Below are positions 7,640 through 13,381 of a stretch of DNA of 13,381 nt, in pieces (the stretch's first letter is position 1; each line of letters opens with the position of its first letter). Position numbers and translations under genes: made by a program. Source of the stretch: Chloroflexales bacterium (GTDB lineage: Bacteria > Chloroflexota > Chloroflexia > Chloroflexales > Chloroflexaceae); assembly GCA_013336035.1 (NCBI GenBank), contig JAAXUL010000107.1:1-13381 (forward strand), in the 5' to 3' direction. The notes below the pieces were generated by a model, which worked only from the letters and a program-made list of their open reading frames with translations, did not search any database and had not been told where the DNA came from.

Positions 7640-9154
7640 CTAGATCGCCTCCTTCTCAGCGTAGTAGAGCGGGTCGGACTGCTCGTACCACCAGGGCTTG
7701 TAGGTGTCGCCGGTCTTGACCATCATCGTGCGCTGGAACGACTTGTTCTGCAGGGTCTTGAGCAGGAAGTGGCCGCAGGCCACCGCCCCGGCGTAGCCGC
7801 TCTGCGCGCTGGCCGCGGTGGGGTCGCCGCGCAGGGCATGCACCCGCGCGACGCCCTCCGTCCGCTTGTACGAGGTGCCCTGGAAAGGGCAGGTCAGCAT
7901 CAGGTCCGGGTCGGTGACTTTCGCCAGCACGGCCTTCTCGGCGGCCTGGAAGGTGTTGACGAGGATGTCGAAGTCGCCGTGCTTGCGGATGAGGTTCTCA
8001 GTCTCCTCCAGGACAAGGTTATCAAAGTCCTGGGTGATCGCCGCCGTCGGGTCCAGGCCCAGCTCGTGGAAGTAGGGGGTCTGGCCGAGCAGGCGGCCCT
8101 GGCCCAGGGCGCCCAGCACGGTGAGCTTGCTGCCGTCGCCCTTGAGCTTGAGGAACTCCTGCCGGATGGCCTCGAGCTTCGGCACCCAGGTGCGGTGCTC
8201 CTCGGCGATCAGGGCCTCGACCGCGTCCTCCTTGCCGGTGTGCTTGCCGATCTGGCGCAGCCAATCGTCGGTGTTGCTGATCCCGGTCGGCGAGGGGTCG
8301 AGGAAGTAGGGCACGCCGTACTCCTGCGCGAGGCCGCGCGAGAGGTAGTCGGTGTAGGTCGGGCAGAGCGGCGCGGTCACCGCGGCCTCCGACATCTGCT
8401 CGAGCTCGGCGACCGTGGCGAACTCGGGGATGAAGTTGGGGCGCAGGCCCAGCTTGCCCAGCAGGCGCGTGATCTCCAGCCGGTCCTGCCAGGTGTACGA
8501 GAGCATGCTGGCGACGTTGACCAGGTCGGGCTGCTTCTTTTTGGGCGGCTTGACCAGGTACTTCAGCACGCCGTGCCAGAAGGCGTCGTAGCCGGTCTGC
8601 ACCAGGCGCGAGCGCACGCCCTCGCAGTGGACGGGCACGATCGTGGCGTTGATCTCGGGCTGGAGATCGTTGACGGCGCCCTCGATGTCCTCGCCGATGA
8701 TCCCGGTGGTGCAGGAGGTCAGGATGAAGATCGCGCGGGGGCTGTAGCGCCGCTCGGCCTCGCGGATGGCGTACTCCAGCTTGGCCGCCGCCCCGTGGAC
8801 GACGTCGCGCTCCTGGAGGTTGGTGGTGAGCCAGTGCAGGTCGAAGTCGGCAGGGCGCCCGAGGGCCGGCGGGATGCGGCGGAAGAACTCGCGGTAGCCC
8901 AGGGCCGAGGCCGAGCAGCCGACCGGGGCGTGGAAGACCACGGCGGCGTCGCGGATGGTTGCAACGCGGACGGTCAGGTAGAAGTTCAGGACGCAGCCCG
9001 AGGTCTGCTGGAACTTGCGCTCGCAGTTGCAGAGCTTGCCCGCATGGGCGTCCTCGACCAGCTGGCTGGCCTTGCCGAAGAAGATGTTGACCCCGTTCGC
9101 GCGCTGCTCCCGGTTGGGGCAGGTCTTGGCCGTCAGGTCGATCAGGTCGGACAT
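7640..9154 (-). CDS. marD: NifD-like catalytic alpha subunit, probable methylthio-alkane reductase MarD
   Basis: Component 1 alpha subunit, 504 residues, of a nitrogenase-family reductase. By eye alignment to Azotobacter NifD, P-cluster cysteines are Cys54 (SGCVLNF), Cys80 (APVGCSASA) and Cys148 (TSCTTGIIGEDI). The cofactor ligands are Cys264 (APLCPTYTDYLSRG, as Cys275) and His439 (ARVHALRG, as His442). Residues needed by nitrogenase are changed: Tyr189 stands at alpha-His195, Val185 at alpha-Gln191, Thr266 at alpha-Arg277, and no lysine stands at alpha-Lys426. This predicts an iron-only, homocitrate-free cofactor and chemistry other than N2 reduction. Methylthio-alkane reductases cleave C-S bonds to release methanethiol. 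A Cys42-x-Cys44 pair near the N terminus is extra. The ATG at 9154 follows GGGAG at 8 nt and leaves 26 nt after the B gene; a longer in-frame start at 9250 would overlap it and adds no family sequence. Confidence 0.82.
   Translation of the reverse strand: MSDLIDLTAKTCPNREQRANGVNIFFGKASQLVEDAHAGKLCNCERKFQQTSGCVLNFYLTVRVATIRDAAVVFHAPVGCSASALGYREFFRRIPPALGRPADFDLHWLTTNLQERDVVHGAAAKLEYAIREAERRYSPRAIFILTSCTTGIIGEDIEGAVNDLQPEINATIVPVHCEGVRSRLVQTGYDAFWHGVLKYLVKPPKKKQPDLVNVASMLSYTWQDRLEITRLLGKLGLRPNFIPEFATVAELEQMSEAAVTAPLCPTYTDYLSRGLAQEYGVPYFLDPSPTGISNTDDWLRQIGKHTGKEDAVEALIAEEHRTWVPKLEAIRQEFLKLKGDGSKLTVLGALGQGRLLGQTPYFHELGLDPTAAITQDFDNLVLEETENLIRKHGDFDILVNTFQAAEKAVLAKVTDPDLMLTCPFQGTSYKRTEGVARVHALRGDPTAASAQSGYAGAVACGHFLLKTLQNKSFQRTMMVKTGDTYKPWWYEQSDPLYYAEKEAI
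7648..7654 (-). promoter_or_regulatory. Strong ribosome binding site of the NifK-like gene inside the D-like gene
   Basis: AAGGAGG on the minus strand ends 8 nt before the ATG at 7639 and lies within the last codons of the D-like gene. It decides the K start over the in-frame ATG at 7621 and supports tight coupling of the two subunits. Confidence 0.75.
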
Positions 9155-9180
9155 AAACGTCACTCCCTTCTCCTGGTTGC

Positions 9181-10089
9181 TCACGCCCCCTCGCTCGTAG
9201 GGCGAAGGAACCTCGGCGTACACATCTGCTCTAGCGTGGGCGGCCCGCACCCCTCCTCGCCCGGAACGCCGATGGCGTCGGCGCGGCAGCGCAGACAGTT
9301 GCGGAACTGGCTGATCTCGGCGGCGCAGGCGTCGCGCGCACGGTTCAGCTCCTCGTCGGTGGGCGGGGTGATGTGGCTGAAGCGGGCCAGCGGGATGAGC
9401 GGGATGATATTCAGGATGTAGGCGCCCAGGGCCTTGACCACCCGCGCCAACTCGCGCAGGTGCTGGTCGTTGACGCCGGGGATCAGCACGGTGTTGACCT
9501 TGACGATCATGCCCCGGAGCGCCGCTTGGCGCAGCCCCTCGAGCTGGTTGCGGCTCAGGATCTCAAAGGCCTCGCGCCCGCGGTAGGTCTTGCCCTGGTA
9601 GCGGATGTGCGCGTAGATCTGCTCGCCGACGGCGGGGTCCACCGCATTGATCGTGATCGTCAGCGTCGTGATCCCGACGCGCTCGATTTCGTCGAGTTGG
9701 TCGAGCAGGAGCAGGCCGTTGGTCGATAGGCAGCGGACTAAGGAGGGGAATGCCTCCCTGGCCCGCGCAAAGGTCTCGATGGTCGCCTGGTTGGCCAGGG
9801 CGTCGCCGGGCCCGGCGACGCCGAGCACCTTCAGGCGCGGCTCTTTGGTCAGCGCGGCGCTGATGGTGGTGATGGCCTCGGCGGGCGAGATGACCCTGGT
9901 GGTCACGCCCGGGCGATTCTCGTTGGGGCAGGCGAACTTGCGCGTGCAGTAGTTACACTGGATGTTGCAGCGGGGTGCGACCGGGACATGGATGCGCCCG
10001 TAGCGGGTATGGGCCTCGGCGCTATAGCACGGGTGCTGCGCCGCGGGCATGCGGGTGCTAACCCGCCCGGGGATGAGTCCAGCGTCCAT
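9181..10089 (-). CDS. marB: NifB-type radical SAM protein without NifX domain (NifB-co synthesis, probable MarB)
   Basis: Radical SAM enzyme that fuses two [4Fe-4S] clusters with a SAM-derived carbide into the 8Fe core (NifB-co), the active-site cluster or its precursor. In 302 residues the NifB signature is complete: HPC with Cys21, the radical SAM CxxxCxxC at Cys41-Cys45-Cys48, Cys54, the ExRP motif Glu57-Arg59-Pro60, the SAM-binding GPGDALAN near 93-100, and C-terminal CxxCRADAIG with Cys265 and Cys268. It ends about 30 residues later, so the NifX-like domain fused to many NifB proteins is absent; a separate gene at the head of the operon encodes such a domain. The ATG at 10089 has a modest GAGG upstream; the in-frame ATG at 10050 has none. 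It lies between the H and D genes, an order also used by Chloroflexota nifHBDK clusters. Confidence 0.92.
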   Translation of the reverse strand: MDAGLIPGRVSTRMPAAQHPCYSAEAHTRYGRIHVPVAPRCNIQCNYCTRKFACPNENRPGVTTRVISPAEAITTISAALTKEPRLKVLGVAGPGDALANQATIETFARAREAFPSLVRCLSTNGLLLLDQLDEIERVGITTLTITINAVDPAVGEQIYAHIRYQGKTYRGREAFEILSRNQLEGLRQAALRGMIVKVNTVLIPGVNDQHLRELARVVKALGAYILNIIPLIPLARFSHITPPTDEELNRARDACAAEISQFRNCLRCRADAIGVPGEEGCGPPTLEQMCTPRFLRPTSEGA

Positions 10090-10141
10090 AGAACCTCACG
10101 AAAAAGGCGGCGCTCAGGGAGGCGGGAACGCTACCCGGCCC

Positions 10142-10209
10142 TGATCCGTGATCCGTGATCCGTGATCGGCCAAGGCGCGGCCCGATCACGGATCACGGAT
10201 CACAGATCA
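10142..10209 (-). repeat. Long GATC-rich stem-loop between the NifH-like and NifB-like genes
   Basis: Bases 10142-10169 pair with 10182-10209 (28 positions, one mismatch at 10147/10204), with a 12-nt loop. The left arm is built from repeats of the 8-base unit GTGATCCG and the right arm from its complement CGGATCAC. In the minus-strand transcript the stem begins at the UGA stop of the NifH-like gene and ends 52 nt before the B start. No T run follows, so it is better read as an mRNA-stability or attenuation element raising NifH-like over B-D-K expression than as a full terminator. The tandem units also fit a dispersed palindromic repeat element. Confidence 0.85.
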
Positions 10210-11052
10210 CGCGGCTAGGGTGCGCAGGTGCTCGGCCCACTGGGCGGCCCAGGACCGCAGCTCGACCTCATTCAAGGGCGCCGGGGTCTTCGACTCGGTG
10301 TGGGCGTAGATCTTGCGCGCCAGGCTGCGGTAGATCTCGGCCTGCTCGCTCTCGGGGGCGGCCTCGATCGTGGTCTTGCCCTGGAGCTCGCTCTGGGCCA
10401 CGGTGATCGAGCGGGGGATATACTCGACCACCTGGGTCTGGGTCCGGGTGACGAAGTCGTCGATGATATCGCGCGCATAGTCGGTGTTGATCGAGTTGGC
10501 GATCACCCCGCCCAGCAGCGCGCCGCCCGCGTTCGAGTACTTCTGGATGCCGCGGAAGAGGTTGTTGGCCGCGTAGACCGCCATAAAGTCCGCCGACGAC
10601 ACCGTGAAGACATGCTTAGCGATACCCTCGCGGATGGGCACGGCAAAGCCGCCGCAGACCACATCGCCCAGGACATCGTAGATGACCACGTCGAGCTCGA
10701 GCTGCTCGAACACCTTGAGCTGCTTGAGCAGCTCGACCGCGGTGATAATGCCCCGGCCGGCGCAGCCGACTCCGGGCGTCGGCCCGCCGGCCTCCACACA
10801 GTAGATGCCGCGGTAGCCCTCGAAGATGATCTCCTCCGGCGCGACCTTGCGCTTCTCGCGCAGGGCGTCGAGGATGGTGGGGATGTAGCGCCCGCCGCGC
10901 AGCGTATTGGTCGAGTCGCTCTTTGGGTCGCAGCCGACCTGCATGACCCGATAGCCGGCATCAGCCAGGGCGGCGCTGATATTCGAGGTCGTGGTCGACT
11001 TCCCGATGCCGCCCTTGCCATAGATCGCGATCTGTTTGAGAGCCTTGCTCAT
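10207..11052 (-). CDS. marH: NifH-like iron protein, probable methylthio-alkane reductase reductase MarH
   Basis: Homodimeric ATP-dependent iron protein that passes electrons to the D/K-like component, 281 residues. The P-loop GKGGIGKS is at 12-19, and switch II DVLGD at 126-130. Cys97 (GVGCAGRG) and Cys133 (VVCGGFAVPIRE) bridge one [4Fe-4S] cluster between two subunits. Arg100, the site of ADP-ribosylation in nitrogenase iron proteins, is present. After the P-loop the sequence is CDPKSDSTNTLRGG, where molybdenum NifH has PKADST and BchL/CfbC have PKHDST, placing it outside both groups. It fits the Mar-type iron proteins as I recall them; a tree is needed to prove it. The ATG at 11052 has GAGGAG 10 nt upstream. 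The longer TTG start at 11112 overlaps the preceding gene and adds no conserved residues. The stop codon lies in the base of the downstream stem-loop. Confidence 0.86.
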   Translation of the reverse strand: MSKALKQIAIYGKGGIGKSTTTSNISAALADAGYRVMQVGCDPKSDSTNTLRGGRYIPTILDALREKRKVAPEEIIFEGYRGIYCVEAGGPTPGVGCAGRGIITAVELLKQLKVFEQLELDVVIYDVLGDVVCGGFAVPIREGIAKHVFTVSSADFMAVYAANNLFRGIQKYSNAGGALLGGVIANSINTDYARDIIDDFVTRTQTQVVEYIPRSITVAQSELQGKTTIEAAPESEQAEIYRSLARKIYAHTESKTPAPLNEVELRSWAAQWAEHLRTLAA

Positions 11053-11115
11053 CGTCACTCTACTCCTCATCATTCCGCCCGCGGCGACCGACTTATGCTC
11101 AAGCCGCGCCAAACA

Positions 11116-11481
11116 TTAGCGCCACGCGGGACGGCGCTGCGCATAGGCCCGGAGCCTGGTCTTGAGCGTCTGGAGCAGCGCCGGAATCTCAGCGGCGCTC
11201 TGGCCCTCGTGCTCAAGGGGGACAATCGCGTGCCCAATCAGGGCATCGCGGGCGCAGGGGCCGATCTTGGCGGCCAGCACGGCCACGCAGTCGCCGAGCA
11301 GCGCCACCGTCTGGTCGAGCTGTGGGCGATCCCCCCCCGTGTCGCCACAGTGCGGCCGGTTCGACCGGACCTCCAGCAGGCGTGGTGGATCCTCGCTGAG
11401 GTCGAAGATGGTGAACAGCTCGGCGTGGCCGAAGTGCGGGATGGGCGTGCTCTCAGGGTGCCCTGCCACAGCGACTTTCAT
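11116..11481 (-). CDS. Small NifX/NifB-C-terminal-type iron-molybdenum cofactor-binding domain protein
   Basis: Stand-alone dinitrogenase iron-molybdenum cofactor domain protein (the fold shared by NifX, NafY and the NifB C terminus), 121 residues. Family marks are MKVAVAGHPESTPIPHFGHAE at the N terminus (read as two short blocks, KVAVAG and HFGHA), RPHCGDTGGD at 42-51, the glycine/cysteine helix start AAKIGPCARDAL at 70-81, and IVPLEHEG at 86-93. Such proteins hold iron-sulfur cofactor precursors between NifB and the catalytic subunit. It is the first gene of the operon, 63 nt before the NifH-like gene, and may supply in trans the domain missing from the B protein. The ATG at 11481 is chosen because AGGA lies 8 nt upstream and the fold starts at once; the ATG at 11487 is also possible, and longer starts add arginine-rich shadow sequence. 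Cys45, Cys65 and Cys76 are candidate ligands. Confidence 0.85.
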   Translation of the reverse strand: MKVAVAGHPESTPIPHFGHAELFTIFDLSEDPPRLLEVRSNRPHCGDTGGDRPQLDQTVALLGDCVAVLAAKIGPCARDALIGHAIVPLEHEGQSAAEIPALLQTLKTRLRAYAQRRPAWR

Positions 11482-11572
11482 CGGCATCGTCCTAGAGACG
11501 CGTCGTTGCGGTACACGCGCGGCGGTGCGCTGGCGAGTGGGTGAGGTCACGCGGGGGGCGGTACTACAAAGT

Positions 11573-11601
11573 AAATTAACTTATTTGATCAATATTGTCA
11601 A
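11573..11601 (-). promoter_or_regulatory. Sigma70-type promoter of the nitrogenase-like operon
   Basis: Reading leftward on the minus strand, a perfect -35 TTGACA (11596-11601) is followed after exactly 17 nt by TAATTT (11573-11578), a partial -10 match. It lies in the only clearly AT-rich patch of the window, about 90 nt before the first gene, with a further A-rich run (GAAAATTAA) upstream. No sigma54 -24/-12 element was seen. Confidence 0.6.
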
Positions 11602-11609
11602 GTTAATTT
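11573..11609. promoter_or_regulatory. Perfect 10-bp inverted repeat over the operon promoter, probable operator
   Basis: AAATTAACTT (11573-11582) and AAGTTAATTT (11600-11609) are perfect inverted copies separated by 17 nt. Inside the spacer is the palindrome TTGATCAA (11585-11592). The arms cover the -10 and border the -35, so a dimeric repressor bound here would block RNA polymerase. The regulator is not encoded in the window; its signal could be sulfur or methionine status, by analogy with mar genes that are induced under sulfate limitation. Confidence 0.6.
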
Positions 11610-11668
11610 TCTACAACCTGACGTTAAGGCAAGGCTTCGCTGCGCGAGCATCTGTGTTACCGTTGAGG

Positions 11669-11701
11669 GAGGTTGTGGAGGGCGCTGCCCTCCACAACCT
11701 C
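11669..11701 (-). terminator. Perfect 15-bp hairpin after the peptide-binding protein gene
   Basis: GAGGTTGTGGAGGGC (11669-11683) pairs perfectly with GCCCTCCACAACCTC (11687-11701) around a 3-nt loop, 46 nt beyond the stop codon of the binding-protein gene and upstream of the operon promoter. No T run follows on the minus strand, so it may stop transcription only with Rho or act as an mRNA 3' stabiliser. It insulates the operon from the upstream gene. Confidence 0.55.
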
Positions 11702-11747
11702 TGCGTGAGAGCCTCAGGCCCCCACGCCCCCAGGCGCAGCAGCAGGC

Positions 11748-13381
11748 CTACACATCATCGGTGATGAAGAGCGAGCTCTTCTGGCCGCGGTACACGCTGC
11801 CGTCGGTCACGGGTAGCCCGCTCTTCGACAGGGGGAGGCCCTTGACGTAGGGCTTGAAGACATTGACGGCCGCGGCGTAGTAGAGTGGGATGTAGGCCGC
11901 CTCCTGCACGAGCACGCGCTCGGCCTTGATGTAGAGGTCCGCCCGCTTCGCCCTGTCCTGCTCGCCCGCGGCGGCCTCCACCAGCTGGTCAAACTCCGCG
12001 CTCTTCCAGGCAAAGCGGCGCCTGGCCGCGTCGCCGTAGTAAACCGCGTGGTAGTGGTTGCTCGGGTCGGGGTAGTCGGTGTACCAGATATAGAAGATGA
12101 ACTGGTACTTGCCGTCGTAGACGTTGCTGACGAAGACTCGCGCGTCCTCCGGGCTCTCGACCGTGATGGTCAGGCCAAGGTTCTGGGCCAGCTGCTGCTG
12201 GACGACCTCTGCCACCAGCTTGCCGGTCGGCCCCACCGGGCGCAGGGTCAGGGTGACCGCCGGCCAGCCCTTGCCGCCCTCGTAGGGCGTGCCCACGAGC
12301 TTGCTTTTCGCCAGCTCGGGGTCGTACGTGTAGGCCTCGGCGAACTCGGGGTACTGCTTGGGGTCGATGGCGTAGGGCTGGTCCTGCGAGATCAGGCTGT
12401 AGGCCGGCTCGCCGAGCTGGTAGATCACCGAGAGGATGGCCTCGCGGTCGATCGCGTGCTGGAGCGCCTGGCGCACGCCGAGCACGTCGAAGGGCGGCTT
12501 GTTGGCTTCGGGCGAGAGGAAGGCCGTGGCGGGTCGGCGCACCTGGACCAGCTGCTTGCTCAGCTCCGGGTCGCTCTGTAGGCGCGGGATCTCGCTGGCG
12601 GGGATGCCCTGGTCGTTGCGCCAGTCGATCTCGCCGCTCTCGTAGGGCAGCAGGCCGGCATTGAAGGGGATGATGCTGGCGATCGCCCGCTTGAGCTTCG
12701 GCTTGGGCGCGATGGCAAACTCCTCGTTGCGCTCGAACACCAGCTGCTTGTTGTGCTCCCACGTCACCAGCTTGAAGGGGCCGTTGCTGACGATGTGCTC
12801 GGCCTCGGTCCACTTATCGCCGTTGGCCTCGACGCTGGCGCGGTGGGCCGGCAGGGCCGAGGCGTAGGCGACGAGCAGGGGGAAGTACTCGCGCGGGCCG
12901 ACCAGGGTGATCTCGAGCGTTAGCTCATCGACGGCCTTGAGCCCCAGCTGGTCGGCGCTGCCGCCCTTGCCTGCGTTCCACTCCTGGGCGCCTTTGATGT
13001 CGTAGAGGATGGCGGCGTAGCTCGCGGCGGTGGCCGGGTCGAGCTGGCGGGTGAAGCTGTAGACGAAGTCCTGGGCCGTCACCGGGTCGCCGTTGGTCCA
13101 CTTGCCCTTGGGGTTGAGCTTGAAGGTGTAGACGGTGCCGTCGGCGCTGACCGACCAGCTCTCGGCGGCGTAGGGCAGGGCCTCGTAGTCGGGCGAGAGG
13201 ATGGTCAGCCCGGCGAAGAGCGACGACTCGCCGCCGTTGTAGAGGTCCTTGTTGAAGTCGTGGCTGGCGGGGTCGGTGTTGTAGGCGAAACGGAAGACCT
13301 GCTGCTCGTCGGGCAGCGGGGTGCCTTCGGCGGCGGCGGGCCCGGCGGTGGTCGCGGCCGGCGCGGCGGCAGATCGGAAGA
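11748..13381 (-). CDS. Oligopeptide-type ABC transporter substrate-binding protein (SBP family 5, OppA-like), N-terminus missing
   Basis: Extracytoplasmic binding protein of the OppA/DppA family, 540 residues from 13370 to a TAG at 11748. The gene runs off the window: the N-terminal signal peptide and lipobox are missing, and the visible part opens in an Ala/Pro/Thr-rich linker (APAATTAGPAAAEG) typical of a lipoprotein. The codons beyond 13370 come from adapter sequence. Conserved parts are DEQQVFRFAYNTDPASHD, GTVYTFKLNPKGKWTNGDPV then TAQDFVYSF (the family signature), the OppA-like LDPATAASYAAILYDI with GAQEWNAGK, GPFKLVTWEHNKQLVFERNE, RQALQHAIDREAI, and FIFYIWYTDYPDPSNHYH. The GTG at 13082 is an internal valine codon. 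Its permease and ATPase genes must lie outside. It is likely not co-transcribed with the nitrogenase-like operon, since a hairpin and a promoter separate them. Ligand probably a peptide; nickel or another solute is possible. Confidence 0.93.
   Translation of the reverse strand, partial: FRSAAAPAATTAGPAAAEGTPLPDEQQVFRFAYNTDPASHDFNKDLYNGGESSLFAGLTILSPDYEALPYAAESWSVSADGTVYTFKLNPKGKWTNGDPVTAQDFVYSFTRQLDPATAASYAAILYDIKGAQEWNAGKGGSADQLGLKAVDELTLEITLVGPREYFPLLVAYASALPAHRASVEANGDKWTEAEHIVSNGPFKLVTWEHNKQLVFERNEEFAIAPKPKLKRAIASIIPFNAGLLPYESGEIDWRNDQGIPASEIPRLQSDPELSKQLVQVRRPATAFLSPEANKPPFDVLGVRQALQHAIDREAILSVIYQLGEPAYSLISQDQPYAIDPKQYPEFAEAYTYDPELAKSKLVGTPYEGGKGWPAVTLTLRPVGPTGKLVAEVVQQQLAQNLGLTITVESPEDARVFVSNVYDGKYQFIFYIWYTDYPDPSNHYHAVYYGDAARRRFAWKSAEFDQLVEAAAGEQDRAKRADLYIKAERVLVQEAAYIPLYYAAAVNVFKPYVKGLPLSKSGLPVTDGSVYRGQKSSLFITDDV
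13371..13381 (+). other. Residual Illumina adapter at contig end
   Basis: The last 11 bases, AGATCGGAAGA, are identical to the first 11 bases of the Illumina TruSeq adapter (AGATCGGAAGAGC). They sit exactly at the edge, so they are most likely untrimmed adapter and not genomic DNA. They add three false codons (Phe-Arg-Ser) to the binding-protein reading frame. Confidence 0.85.

Noticed and set aside
9155..9250. Longer start for the D-like gene at 9250
   Set aside because: It would overlap the end of the B gene and adds unconserved residues; the ATG at 9154 has a good ribosome binding site.
7769..9421. Plus-strand open frame of 550 codons opposite the D-like gene
   Set aside because: It is antisense to conserved cluster-ligand coding sequence, with low-complexity Leu/Val/Gly/Arg composition and no family motif.
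10142..10209. CRISPR-like or rho-independent terminator reading of the GTGATCCG repeats
   Set aside because: The units are 8 bp with no spacers, and no T run follows the stem on either strand.
6320..11052. A conventional molybdenum nitrogenase (nifHBDK) for nitrogen fixation
   Set aside because: The iron protein has PKSDST instead of PKADST, the D subunit lacks alpha-His195 and alpha-Lys426 equivalents by eye alignment, no nifEN or nifV is present, and a methionine-type transporter follows directly.
11053..11112. TTG start for the NifH-like gene at 11112
   Set aside because: The extra 20 residues do not resemble the family, overlap the upstream stop, and the ATG at 11052 has GAGGAG before it.
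11482..11747. NifA upstream activator site, sigma54 promoter or SAM riboswitch in the operon leader
   Set aside because: No TGT-N10-ACA, no GG/GC-spaced -24/-12 pair and no recognisable riboswitch fold was found. The leader is short and GC-rich apart from the AT-rich promoter patch.

Overview
The window is a GC-rich piece of bacterial DNA (about two thirds G+C by eye), probably the whole of a short metagenomic or draft contig. Genes run into both edges, and the last 11 bases match the start of the Illumina TruSeq adapter. The lineage is probably Chloroflexota. That is an inference from the long Ala/Pro/Thr-rich linkers behind the lipoprotein cysteines of the binding proteins and from the short H-B-D-K nitrogenase-like gene order, and no ribosomal or other marker gene is present to confirm it.

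The centre is a long, tightly packed set of ten genes on the minus strand (about 11481 down to 1025) that reads like one operon. In transcription order it encodes: a small stand-alone NifX/NifB-C-terminal-type cluster-binding protein; a NifH-like iron protein; a NifB-type radical SAM protein without its usual C-terminal domain; NifD-like and NifK-like catalytic subunits that abut with no gap; a MetQ/NlpA lipoprotein; the MetN ATPase; the MetI permease; a second MetQ/NlpA lipoprotein; and an AMP-forming acyl-CoA ligase. It starts from an AT-rich promoter near 11573-11601 that lies inside a perfect 10-bp inverted repeat. A 28-bp stem-loop separates the H and B genes.

The nitrogenase-like proteins keep the cysteines for the iron protein's [4Fe-4S] cluster, for the P-cluster, and the Cys/His ligands of the active-site cofactor. 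They lack the residues that nitrogenase uses for N2 chemistry and for homocitrate (tyrosine in place of alpha-His195, no lysine at alpha-Lys426), and no nifE, nifN, nifV or molybdate transporter is seen. With the methionine-type transporter in the same operon, the best reading is a methylthio-alkane reductase (MarBHDK) system. Such enzymes cleave C-S bonds of compounds such as dimethyl sulfide or 2-methylthioethanol to give methanethiol for methionine synthesis and methane, ethane or ethylene as by-product. The coupling to two MetQ proteins and an acyl-CoA ligase suggests import of small methylthio compounds and possibly CoA activation of a methylthio acid.

The flanks are partial genes: the C-terminal part of a YqjM-like old yellow enzyme on the plus strand at the left, ending in a good terminator, and most of an OppA-type peptide-binding lipoprotein on the minus strand at the right, followed by a hairpin. 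No tRNA, rRNA, CRISPR array or transposon was seen, and no stretch over 300 bases lacks a gene.
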